DNA from: Tyto alba
Taxonomy: Eukaryota; Chordata; Aves; Strigiformes; Tytonidae
DNA length: 64,000 nt
Assembly (NCBI RefSeq): GCF_018691265.1
Contig: NW_024881303.1
Span: 14,563,777-14,627,776, forward strand
Direction of reading: 5' to 3'
Shown: one piece after another, positions 39,301 through 52,700 of the stretch
Position numbering within the stretch: the stretch's first letter is position 1
Layout of the letters: each line of letters opens with the position of its first letter
Position numbers and translations under genes: made by a program
The notes under the pieces: generated by a model
Database searches by the model: none
What the model saw: only the letters and a program-made list of their open reading frames with translations
What the model was told of the DNA's origin: nothing

Positions 39301-40713
39301 TTTTTTCTTTTTTTCCAAACTGCAAACACAACAATGGAAATGTATACATTGGCTCGAATACACATTTAGTGCTATATATGATTTGTAGACACAAATTAAA
39401 AGGTTGATTTACATCACCGGAGATATGTCATCTTGAAATCAGAGTAAAATCTTCATGGTCATTTTCACATACCCATTTTATTTCTTATTTACAGCAAATT
39501 AGCAGCAAATTAGCTCCTCACCATCTCCTTGCTAGGAAGCCAGAGCTTCAACTGTGGTGACAGCCTGCCCTCTTCAGAGGTACAAATTCAACCACTTGCT
39601 ACCATCCTACAGTGCTCAGTGTCACCCCGAGGGATGTAAAAAAATAATTTCTACTGGAAAGCACCCCTTACGATGTTTTGGAAGATGATACCAGTCCCAA
39701 GCAGATGGTACAGGTCTGCTCCTGCCACCTCCCTAGGGAAGGTACCACCTCGAGCCCCATTTTGGAGGGAATGCAGATACAGTGCAGCATGTCCAAGGGG
39801 ACTAAAAGGGCTGTTCTCACAGAAAGCAGAATGCAGGTTCCCCAGTAAGTCAAGCTGGACACAATCGCCTTGCTTTGAGCACACAGTTGTCGAGGGGGTA
39901 GATATGAAGGCAAGACAGAGCAAGGCCTGATGTACATCCCACAAAGTCAGTGTCCTGAGAGCAGGAGCAGCTGGTTAATCTGATTAAAGGAGATGGAAAA
40001 ACATCTTGAAGATGACATGGCCATGGAGAGAAGATCAGTGTGTAGGAGAAGCCAGAGAAGTGCCCGGATGCACATGTGGCTCAGTGTCAATACTAGAACA
40101 TGTGCAGGAGGCAGCCCTGCATGACTGTCCCCTGCACAGCTTCGTGATACCCACCAGAAGCCACCATCCCCACCTCCCCCAGGTGCCTGGCATGCTGAAG
40201 GTTCCCTTCCCTCACATGCTGGGCAATGTGAACAACAGTCTTAGTAGTAGTATCATTTATCCACATCTAGCTATCTTATCTATTTATTTTGAACAAAGAA
40301 GAACCCATGAGGATGGATTCCTCATTCAATCTATTCTAGACTACAGGCAATACATGACCTAGAATTTTCTCAAAGATTTTTCTTAGAAAGGAAAAATATC
40401 TGCTCTTCCACAAACCCTGACATTTGACCTCCCAGCTGGATAGTTTCACATAGCTTCAGAGATTTGACTGTACTTCTGTCTTTCAACAGTTCCTGGATGT
40501 CTGATGAAGCCCTATGCTTGGCTTGTGCCAGGATGAAGTGCCTCGTCTCCTTAACAGATCTCCTCCCTCTTCAGTGTGCATGAGCCTATTCCACAAGACC
40601 AAGTGTAACATTTTTGTAAAGCTCTCTATGGACAAAGCAGTCAGATCCGAAATCCTCTTTCTACCTGGGCTGTCTCAGCTGCTCACAGTTAATGAGTCAA
40701 GTGCTATATAATG
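36366..40713. other. Intergenic DNA, no element recognised
   Basis: AT-rich sequence. No exon, LINE, SINE or LTR could be supported. A short direct repeat (AGCAAATTAGC, around 39493-39514) is the only local structure seen. Confidence 0.55.
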
Positions 40714-40719
40714 CAGCGA

Positions 40720-40995
40720 TGTAGGTAGTTAAGGCCTGGCAGCCAGAAGATATCGCGCTGTACGGAAAGATAAGGCCCCTTTTTTTGATAGCCCGATAGC
40801 CAATAGTAATGTAGCAGTGGTGTAAGCAGACGGAAGTGACGGTGCAAACCCAAGCTATATAAGGCCTGTATATTCCTCAATAAAACGCCATTTGCCATCC
40901 ACCACATTGGTGCCTGTGAGCTGATGGCCCGAGCGGCCTGGGGTTGTCGCCGTGCCGTTCCTGAACCAGGTCGCCTGCGCCTCCGAAAGGCAACA
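40720..40995 (+). mobile_element. Solo LTR, alpharetrovirus-like endogenous retrovirus (276 bp)
   Basis: The LTR begins TGTAGG and ends GCAACA, with TG...CA termini and a 6-bp duplication on both sides. Inside are a CCAAT motif (40800-40804), a TATA box TATATAAGG (40856-40864), the polyadenylation signal AATAAA (40879-40884) and, starting about 40887, an R/U5 region with GCCATTT and CCACCACATTGGTG (40899-40912). The arrangement AATAAA immediately before GCCATTT and the CACCACATTGGTG word are hallmarks of avian leukosis/EAV-type LTRs as I remember them. U3, R and U5 are about 167, 21 and 88 bp. No gag, pol, env, primer-binding site or second LTR is next to it, so this is a solo LTR left by recombination between two LTRs. 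It may retain promoter activity; that is inference. Confidence 0.88.
40856..40884 (+). promoter_or_regulatory. LTR core promoter (TATA box) and polyadenylation signal
   Basis: TATATAAGG at 40856-40864 stands about 30 bp before the inferred start of R near 40887; AATAAA at 40879-40884 overlaps the U3/R junction. Both are intact. Confidence 0.75.
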
Positions 40996-41001
40996 CAGCG
41001 A

Positions 41002-44000
41002 TGGGGCTGTCAGCAGGGGTTTTGAACCCGTCCTTGTTGTTCAGAGCCCGGGTTTGATTACATGCATAATTCAGATGATGCTGTTTGCTGCTGTGATGCC
41101 AATTGCTGGACTCAGGCAGCTTTGTGGGATTGAGTGCTGGGGAGGGAAGGACTGCTGAGGGCGTTGGAGCGTACAGCTAACTGCTGATGGCACCTCCCAG
41201 GTTTACACCTGCAGACCACAAAGTTACCACCACGTTCAAACAGCAGTCCCTGTACCCTGATACAGGAGAACTGGAATTTCTGGGGTTGGGTAGAAATGCA
41301 ACACATTCATCTCTTTTAAATCTGGTTATGGTTTTGGGGTATGTTGCCAAGCAGTACAATGCAAGGAGAAAGACAATACTGCTATTTAATCTACATAGAT
41401 TAATCTGTGCATGACCTCCAATCCTGTATTTTTTTTGCTAGATCTCAGGATGGGTATTACTCTTTTCAGCTAATGAGTAACATAAAAAGATCTACAAGTC
41501 CACTACTTAGGAAAATGAAGTACATTTAAAATCAGGTATTTTGATTGTTTATCTTGTTTTTTTCCTTACTGGCTGAAAGTACAGTTATGTATAATCTCAA
41601 GATAGTAAACAACAAATCCTTTCTTATTAAAATAACTTAAACTATTAGTGTCATTATAGTTTGCTTTAGATTTATAGTCCTTTCTTTACTGTCACATGTT
41701 AACTTTCCGGGCTGTGTTGAAGGGAAACAAAGCTATTTTCTGTTCTAAACTCACACTAAAACACTCACCATAAACAGGTAATACTTGAAAAGAAGAAAGT
41801 CTATGAGGTCTTCAGAGCTCAGCACTGAGACAGAATGATTTTTCTTGCTGTAGTATCTTATTTAAAACCAGACAATACAGGAAAGAAATGCTATCTTCCA
41901 GTATCATATCCAGACCACAGAAAACATCATTGCAGTAACCATGTCTATTTACTACTTAACACTGAGCCACCATCACACTTAAGGAAAATTAATTACTTTG
42001 TAAATGGAGATAAAATCCCAGCTATTACAAAATACAAGGTAATCCTCATGTCAATGGCAATGTGGAATTAAGTAATGGAAGAAATGAGTGACCTGCACAG
42101 AACTCTGGTGCTCCACTGTGGTCTGCCTGGGCTGGTTCCTCGGGGATGGACTTCATGTTCCTCAGCAATGCCCTTGGAGCAGCTGGCAGGTTATGTCCGG
42201 GACTCAAAGGGCTCTGCATGAGAGGCAGCTGGGTGCCTTATCTTCTTTTTATTTATGTGAAGGTTACAATGGCAGCAGACAGCAGTGCATAGACACTAAA
42301 TTAATTAAGCTGGTTTTAAGCCCCAGCATTAAGGTGATGTCATAAGAACCTGCTTAGGATGGCAAGGTCACTGGAAAGGGAGAGTACTTGTCCTGCAATA
42401 AAAGAATTTGTAGTCTGGAGGGTTTCTGTTGGATTCCTTGTGTGGACTTGTCAAACCACTTGTTTTTCAAACCTGGCACCACCTGGAAAAGTACTTTTTC
42501 TATCCATTGAAATATCCAACAGCATCTCTGATTTAAACAGAAGAGCTGATATACCTGGCTCAACTGTGAGCAACACATACTATATACTCAGAAATTAATA
42601 AATTAAATACATTTGGAAACACATAGAACTGGGAAAATATTTTGATGCAACATAACATAGTTCATATATTTTATACCAGACTGAGTTTGTGTTTGCATAT
42701 GAGTATGATCAGGTAGACACATCGAGTGACCAGAAATCTGCTCAGCTTACCACTTTGATTGACATGGCATTGCATTGTCATTTTGCACTGATAGTTTGAT
42801 TACATCGTATAACTGAGACTGAGGGGTTTTTTCTCTATTTCCTAAGTAGCTAGTTTTGTAAAAATCAAGAACAGCAACAATTAGTTTTGATTTTCTTCAT
42901 AACCTTATAAAAACAAAATTTAGGGAGGCTCTAACTGAAGGAATATAACAGATGCTGATGCATTGCAAGTTCTTAATGATGCTATTGCTTCATTGTGAAA
43001 TATTTCTACTAGGAAATTTTGAGCATTGAAACTGTAGCCATAATCCTCTCAAACACAAGCCTTTCTACAGCTTGTACAGAATAAGTGCAAACCTGTGTCT
43101 TCAGCATTAATGGAATCAGCTGGAGTGAGTAATGCTTTGTGTATCCTGAGGCTGTGATCCTGTAAACATGGTAAAAAGATGGCAGTGTTGGTTTTCCTAA
43201 GCAGTCAGTCCCACTCGAGGTTAAGTCAGAGCATTTGAGATGGATGGGCAGCTCTGAGAAAGGAGCTTTTGTTTCTTGTCTCCAGTCTCTAACAGTCACA
43301 GTGAAAACATCTCTACCATCTACCTATTAGCTGTTTGTGTGTATCACTGGGGCTGTTTGTGTGAGAAACACTGATGAATATAAGCAAAAGTCACACAAGG
43401 AGACTTAAATCAGGCTCTTTTTTTTTGTACCAAGCTTAAAATGACCACACTGACGACCCACCACTGCCTCCCATAAGGAAAAGCTAGAGGCAGCTAGAGA
43501 CACAGATGGGGTTCAATTTGTCTCTGAGAGCTTTACAGTAACAGCAATATATCCATGCCTGCAGTATTCATACAAACAACTGAAGAGAAACAATTCTATT
43601 CACCACATGGCAGTCTCCTACCCTTTTTTTTTTTTCCTGATAGCTGTTACTTGTAATTGCAGCAAGAATAATATCCTGAGGGCTTTATGCTGATCTGCTG
43701 GATTTGAACATCAGCCTGTCAATTTACAGCCTCTATAACCCTCACCACCAGATGAGTACACACTGTTTCTGCTAATAAAATCTTAAGAAACAAGCTTAGA
43801 CCTGTGTAGATTTTACCACCAAATTCATGCAAGGAACTCACTGTAAAATCATGCAAAACTGGAAGGCAGATGAAATAGCTCTGTTCCACTCTGGATTCCA
43901 CAGGGCACATTTTGTCCCGATTTGTGTGTGACCCAGCACGGGCTCTGAGGCTGGGCAGCACATGCCGGGGAGTGGATGCTCTCTCTTAAGTGTTCCTTCT

Positions 44001-45839
44001 TGTAGCACCTCAGCGTTTCCAAGTGCATGGAGGTTATGTACTAGCTACGCTTCAATGGTGCAGAAAAGCACTTTCCATTCAAAGTGGTTAGTCGTCAAAG
44101 TAATAGAGAAAATTGTTAAGTGCTGTCAATGGACACATACTTGCTTTTTTATAGATGCATTAATGGAATGCCCTGCCACAAATCATGAGGGGTTTGCAGC
44201 CCGTTACTTCCAAATGGTGTATATAATGATAAAAACAAATATTGTGCTACTCACTGGTTTCCATTATTGTGCTAAATGATTGGATTAAATCATGATCCCC
44301 AGAGTTGAAGTCAAAGGATTTTGCCCAGAGCAGCGATTAGGCTATCAGAAGACACAATCTCTCTGAGCTGATGGGATGCATGGGAGCAGGGAGCTGGCAG
44401 CACAAAGGGTCCCTGAGCACCCTCATTCTGCCCACCACGTGAGGACATATGTTACAAGAATGAACTACTTCTGCATGGACACACACACATACATACACAT
44501 ATATATGTCACATATACACACACACTCACACACACACACACACACATATATATGTCTGGGGGCCCTGCTGCACAACCAAGCCAAGGGCACTCTGTGGCCT
44601 GCCAAGCCATACAAGGAAGCCCAGCATTGCTCGATATGGATTTTTAGTGGCTCCTATGCAATGCTTCACAGTTTTCTCAAGGTAAAAAACAAAAGAAACA
44701 TAGGCACTGCTGCTAAAAATAACCAGTTAAGCCCTCGATGATTCATTTGTTGGAGGGGAGTACCCATAAGTGTCTATCTAAACAGTCTGTTTTCTGGCTC
44801 AGTATCTCCCACGCCAGCTTGTGAACACCTCTCCAGTCTTACTCAGTCTGTTTTCCTATGGGATATATCTTTTTTAGCTAAATATATTAGTGCAGTCTAT
44901 TTATCTCCCTCCATGGCAGCAAGACCCAAGCACGACTTCCTCCCGTGCTAGGAATTTCATAAATAAACCACTGTCTATTATTTCCCTGGGAGCATATAGC
45001 ATTACAAAAAAAAAAAACAAAATAACAACAACAAAAAAACAACAAACAAAACTATGGAATCATCCCTTCCTCAGGTTAGATATGTTGGAACAATGACAGA
45101 AACAGAAATATGCTGTTAAACTTCTGTGGCAGAATTCTTTACATTGCTCTGATTTACGCAAGTAATAAATAATTGCACTGAATGACTTCTCAAGGTACAG
45201 ATAAAGAAGGCTTCATATGAGAATGAAAGCTTAATGACATTTAACTCCCATTGCCCCAAACATACATATTTAGGGTGATGACCAGGATTTAAATCACAAT
45301 CCTGTAAATTCCTGTGGATTCAGAGAAAATTAAATTGGGCCCTTTGGTGACATCATTGTAGTGCAAGTGGCTATTTATGAATGTATAGCTGAGCTTATTG
45401 ATAGGCATTTTGAACGTGAAATGGTCTCTGTTTGGAGCTGTTGGATTTTTTATTACCTGTTACAGTATTGCTATATTTCTGGAACTATCCTATGTTTTTT
45501 GTAAAAAAGCTCTACCCATCACTCACAACCCCTAGGAAGAATGAGAGAACAAGGTGCTTCTTCAGTTGCAGTATGGGCTTCTTTATGTCTGCTCTAATGC
45601 AAAGGGCAGGTAAATCAGAGGTGTTTTAGCTGAGCGAGCAGGGCAATGAGTGTGTATCGATGATACTGATGTAAGTCCCAAACACAGAGGAGCCAAAACC
45701 TGCTTTTCCTTCAAAGCATCCTTTCAGCTGCTCGTGGCTGAGGCAGGCCTTTCTCAGGATTGAAACCATCACCCGCTACTCGGTGAGCCCATAAACACTG
45801 ACTCCAGAGGGAAAGAATCTGGGATGTTGTGATTAATGG
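41002..45839. other. Intergenic DNA with simple repeats only
   Basis: No exon or interspersed repeat recognised. It contains a (CA)n/(TA)n patch (44479-44553), a T tract (about 43624-43635) and an A/CAA-rich tract (about 45005-45052). Confidence 0.6.
44479..44553 (+). repeat. (AC)n/(AT)n microsatellite
   Basis: Alternating AC, CATA and TATA dinucleotides with an uninterrupted (AC) run of about ten units. Confidence 0.9.
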
Positions 45840-47747
<1,908 letters not shown>

Positions 47748-47749
<2 letters not shown>

Positions 47750-47830
47750 ATACTTTCTTTCTATACTTTCTTTATTTTCTTTTCTATACTTTCTTTATTT
47801 TCTTTTCTATACTTTCTTTATTTTTTTTTT
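47748..47830 (+). repeat. 23-bp minisatellite (CTATACTTTC...), three units
   Basis: CTATACTTTCTTTATTTTCT-type units start at 47761, 47784 and 47807 (period 23), preceded by one shorter 13-bp unit at 47748. It joins the TTTC tract to the LTR fragment and probably arose from a mutated TTTC stretch. Confidence 0.85.
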
Positions 47831-47835
47831 CTTCT

Positions 47836-48600
47836 AATGCGATGTCATGCGGCCCCCCCCCTGCCACCCATGGAGATCTACGGTGGAGCAGACATTGATT
47901 TATGGCCTTTGGCTTCCGGCGGCATGATCAAGGTTCTGTGCCCAAAGAAGGCCAGGGTCTTGTGGGAAAAGGTAGCCCAGCTGCTGTAATTCAGATCTGG
48001 GAGGATTGCAGCATGCGGGGGAGTCCCACGCCGGAGCAGCTCGGGAAGGGCTGCAGCCGTGGGAGGGAATCCAGTCGGAGAAAGTTAGTGACTCATAACG
48101 GAGCAGTGTGGGGAATGCTGCAGCCCATGGGAGGAACTCATGTTGGAGAAAGTTTGTGGAGGACTGTCTCCTGTGAGAGGGGGACCACGATGGAGCAGGG
48201 GGAAGAAGTTCCAGAAGCTCCCCACACTGAAGATGGAGAAGTGGCAGCACTGACTGCACCCCCCATTCCCTGCCCCTGTGCCACTGGGGGAGGAGGTAGA
48301 GATTTCGGGAGCAGAGCTGAGCCCGGGAAGAAGGGAGGGGTGGGGGGAAGGTGTTCTCAAGATGTGGCAATGCTTCTCACTGTCCTACTCTGTTACGTGT
48401 TGTTAGTGTCTGTAATGTTCTTTTTTCCTTCCCCTAACGAGTCTGCCTTTTGCTCGTGACCATAAAGGGGGATTTTTTTCCCCATCCCAGTCCTATCTCA
48501 AACCCCAAACCTGGCTCTCTGTCCCTTCTTATTTCCGGAAGAGAAGGGAGAAAGAGTGGCTGCGTGGTGGTTGGCTGCCGACCAGGCTCAAACGACTACA
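47836..48600 (+). mobile_element. ERVL-like LTR, 5'-truncated
   Basis: From about 47860 the sequence matches my memory of a very common avian ERVL-type LTR: a run of imperfect roughly 40-bp subrepeats with words such as 'ccatggagatctacggtgga', 'ctgcagcccatgggagga' and 'ggactgtctcctgtgaga' ending in GGAGCAG, then 'cccccattccctgcccctgt', 'ggaggaggtagagatttcgg', 'gagcccgggaagaagggagg' and 'tcctactctgtta', and a terminal part with 'ggctgccgaccaggctcaaa' ending GACTACA at 48600. The 5' end of the LTR, expected several hundred bases earlier, is missing: the pyrimidine repeat starts in its place. No internal retroviral genes adjoin. The open frame at 47902-48459 is a by-product. Confidence 0.72.
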
Positions 48601-49680
48601 CTCAAGACCTCCATGTGGAATGTTTGGTGACAAGCCCATCTCTCTAAAAATGGGCCTCTGTCCTTATCCAGGGAAACCTCCCTTTCATTTCACATATTTT
48701 ATATCTGAGTAAGGGCTCAAAAAACCCAAAACAAAACCAAAATAAGGATTGGATTCAATGATTAATAATACTATTCACTACTAGTATTTCTACAGTAGCA
48801 TTTGCATGCTGAAAACTTCATTACAAATGAAAATACATCCCTCCTTCACGTATCTTATGAGTTCATTTATATGTAACGTAGCATGTCAGAAGATGGCAAA
48901 CAAAAGACCTGGAAGGAAGAGGATTTATTCTAAATAAGCCAATAGTTACAAGTGATTCTGAGTCATATTGGAATTAAGTGTCTTAGTGCCACTAATGCCA
49001 CTGGCACTGCTGCTAGCCTTGACACTAGTGAGGTGCTTAATCTAAGAGGTTCTTTTGATTTCTCAGAGGCTCCTAATGGTTCATTTTCTACTCCTTTTCT
49101 TTTTTTTTTTTTTTTTTTTTTTTTTATTTCTCCTTCTTTAGGATTTGCCAGACAGAAAGGCTGATGTGTGAAAGGATCTAATCTAGGCTATGCTTAGGTT
49201 TTGAGATGGAAGAACAAAAGAGGAGCAGGACAGAAAAAATACCTCGCAGTTCAGCTGATCCACTAATATTTGCTAATTGCAATAAGTATGATACAGCACA
49301 GAAGTGTCTAATGAGCTTATATGAAGCGTTTTAATGGAATGCTGTCAGGTTAAACACTGTGTTTAAAAATATAAATGTCCTTAATAGTTCCAGATTAAAA
49401 CAGAATGAAGTCTGAATACCCAATTATTTTTTCTTCCTTTGTGCCAGGGTCTAACTGTATTTCACACAACTCAGCCACCAAAACCAGATGCAGCTTTATT
49501 CTGCTGCTTTCAGGCTGGAGTGCACCTACATCACATGAGGGAGGACAGCACATGGATGCCCCAGGCACCACTGGAAATGCAGCTGCAGAGATGCAATGGG
49601 GCCACGTTATGCCCTGGCTCGCCAGGCTGTTGGGCAGTTCTTTGTCCCAGCCTCAGGCTCCTGGGATGTCAGCTCTTGGG
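48601..49680. other. Intergenic DNA, nothing recognised
   Basis: Contains only an A/C-rich patch (48720-48745) and a 26-nt T tract (49100-49125). No exon recognised. Confidence 0.6.
49100..49125. repeat. Poly(T) tract, 26 nt
   Basis: An uninterrupted run of T with no recognisable retroposon body attached. Confidence 0.9.
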
Positions 49681-49798
49681 CTTGCATAAGGGTTTCACCC
49701 CAGGACAGCAGCTCTGGGGATAGCATGAAGGTTTTCATCCAAGGACAGCAGCCCTGGAGCTTACAAGAAGGTTTTTCCTGGGTGCTGCTCTATACAAT
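49681..49798 (+). repeat. 40-bp minisatellite, about 2.7 copies
   Basis: Three imperfect units share AAGGNTTT and GGACAGCAGCYCTGG. AAGG starts at 49688, 49728 and 49768, and GGACAGCAGC at 49703 and 49743, giving a period of exactly 40 bp. Units differ by several substitutions. Confidence 0.8.
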
Positions 49799-52700
49799 GG
49801 GGCCATTGCAGCTCCACTGGGACCAGCCCAGGGGTCCTCACACGGAACTGGATCGCACTGTGCAGCTTTATTTTTCTGTTTTAGTGTATGACTTAAATAT
49901 TTCCATGTTTAGATTATAGGCCTTTCAGAACAGAGTTTAAATCCAGAGCAGTGACTATGTTGAGTTTAACCAAAACTGAAGGAAAGAGCCTGTGTAAACT
50001 TCTTCACAAAGAAGTTTTGTAAATAGTGGTTTGATACTATGGTGATGGCTCCTTAGAACTGTCGACTCCATTTTTCTTTCTATTCAATTCCTTAGTTTTC
50101 TTCCAAACATGCAGATCTCAGTCCTGTCCTACACAGCAGTGTTGATTGTGCATTTTTATGCGTTAAGAAACTGCCAAGGAAATCATACTTGGAAAACAGT
50201 GATACTGGATCTACTTCTCAGCCAAGACTCTCACAGAAAGTGTAGGAGGAGACCAAATGCATCTGTGTGACTTAGTATCTCCAGGGGCCTCTGGATGTGC
50301 TCATTTACCTTAGGTCTTGGTAAACCACAAAGGATGGTCCATACTTCTGAGAAGGGTGAGAGTGTGCTGGGTTTTTCCCATACAAGAAAATCAATTCACA
50401 GACTGAAAGGCTTGGGTATGTTGCCATGTGGAAGCAACACCAAGGATGTGGTTGAGGTCATGTCCTCTGGTGTTTGCATCACCTGCCTGCTGAATCCCCC
50501 CTCAGTGCTGGCCCTGCAGCCCCACAGTCCACCCTCCCACGAGGGTGAGCCCTAGGATGGTCCTGCTACTGGCTGCTGTAAGAGGAGCTGGGCAATGCTG
50601 GCAGGAGCTTGTCCTGTGGATTACAGGGTATCTGATCCCAAAAGCTCCTGGGCTTCAGGCCATGACCACCATGACTTTCTTCTGGTAGGTGCAGCCTCTC
50701 TCTAGCATTTGAAGCATCTGACTGTACCTATTCCCACTTACCAGAAAGACACTGCAGCAAATTTAGTGGGCTTCTGCATTTGCTATCTAGCAAATTCTCC
50801 TCTCCCAGGTGGAAAGATTCTCCTCTTCTTTTGTACTGAAGAATCAGAGAAAATAAATGCTTCCAAATAATCCACAATCTGGATGACTTCAACAGAAGCA
50901 AGAACAAGCACTTAGAATGTGTTAGAAGGATTACTGTTGCCACATACCGTTATCTAGGGAAAGACAAGCCTGATGCATTGGAAGTTTTGTAAACATCTCA
51001 GACTACTTAGGGAATCTGCAACACAAGCTGAAATATCTGAAAATGTATTTTTCCTAAACCATGCATTTCCCAAATGAGTACAGACAAATTTGGGTCTGGA
51101 ACAATTCCAGTGAGCACAATGAACTATGACTAGGGAAGAGCAGAGGCAATTCTTTTGTGTTACCCCCTCCCTCCTGGAATGATGCAATTCAGTGGGAGGA
51201 AAAAAGCAAAAAAGCCTGTGCAATATAATAAGGATCAAAGTTTGTTCTGACTTCCTCAGCCTTCAAGCTTCAAGTCTCTGTTCACTATACACTGCAGTAT
51301 CCTGGCCCAGCCCATTGAGTAATTGTGTTTTTTGTTTACTTCTCTTTCCAAACTCTTCCGTAAGCCAAAGATAAAGCCATTACAGCTCCAGCTGTACTTT
51401 TGAACCCATGTTTAAATGGAGTGGAAATAAATCTTAATGAGATTGTCTAGCCCTATTACCTTAAGTAGTATACCTCAAATGAACCCTGCTAAAGGCTGTA
51501 ATTCCCTTCTGACATTTCAGTGACATGAGCAAGGGGCTCATATTTTGCTATTGTGGTTTGGGTTGTCATCAGATACTTGGTAGAATTCCACCTTTATTAC
51601 ACAAGCATTGGAGAAACTTGATTTTATTAAAGATGTGAAAATAGTAGAAGATGCTTTCCTCTAATAAACACAAAGAAATTTCTCTTAATTTTCACTCCAA
51701 GCAGAAAGTGACTTTTGCATTTCTACTTCATGAGTATTCAGATGAAAAAACTTTAGTCCCATAAATTCTTATGATTGGTACTTTGAAGCTTCCTATTCCA
51801 TCTCTGGATAAAATCAAAGTATTTTCCCAGGACTTGCTGCTGGGCAGAGCAAGGAAAGCAGCAGCAGATGGGCAGAACTGGAAGAACAGAAAAAGGGCCA
51901 GAGAGGTCTCAAACTGGGTGTCTCCAGGGAGCACTGCAATGTGTTAGAGACATCACTTATTTAGGATCTCTTGAGAACCACATATGCAGTTGAAGAGAGA
52001 CAATTTTTAAGAAGTACTTGCCTAAGGTAATATATAAGAAAGGAAAAGGTTGTCCTAAGTCTTTGGAAACTTGCAGAAGTGTCCTTCAGGTCACAGGGCA
52101 TCTGCCCTTCACATGAAGGGCATGTGGAGCTCTAGTAGGTATCAAGAAAAGATCAGTCTTCCCAGCCCAAACCCACTTGGCTGTGCAGTAAATGAGATTT
52201 TTAGATCACATTGTGCCCACAACAGTCAAGAAGTAACCCACAAAATGAAGGTTCGAAGGAGAAATCTTTCCTCCTTGTCTAAATTTAGCATAAGGCCTTG
52301 AAAATACAGAGAAGGCAGCCAAGCATCAGCAGCAGCCAGAGAATTTAGACAAGAAATATAACTCAGTTCTGCTAAGTGGCTTTTGGGAAATAATGGAAGC
52401 AGAAACAGAGATCTAATAACCTTTTACTGAGCTAAAGTTAACCTCCAGGTCTGGGCAGAAGCCTAAGGCTATCTCCAACCACAGTCAGAGCTCAGTGAAG
52501 AATTATCATTCCTGCTGCTTTTTCACACATTTTGTAGAAGTTTGATACTGCATCAACACACAGAAATTTGGGTACATGGGCTCATCAGATGCTATTAACT
52601 ACTGAGAGGAGAGGTCTGGGACTCATTGCAAGTAGTGAGTGATTTTGCACAGAGGGACACGACCAAGCCTGGAGAAGCTGTACCAGAGGGCTCCTGCCCA

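Larger units (their letters stand above)
40714..41001. repeat. 6-bp target-site duplication (CAGCGA) flanking the solo LTR
   Basis: CAGCGA occurs at 40714-40719 and again at 40996-41001, directly abutting a segment that begins TG and ends CA. Six base pairs is the duplication length made by avian alpharetrovirus integrase. Confidence 0.85.

Noticed and set aside
40720..41400. Endogenous provirus with coding genes
   Set aside because: Unique DNA follows the second CAGCGA directly; there is no primer-binding site, gag, pol, env or second LTR. Only a solo LTR is present.
47902..48459. 185-codon frame on the plus strand
   Set aside because: It lies inside the ERVL-like LTR and has no retroviral protein domain.
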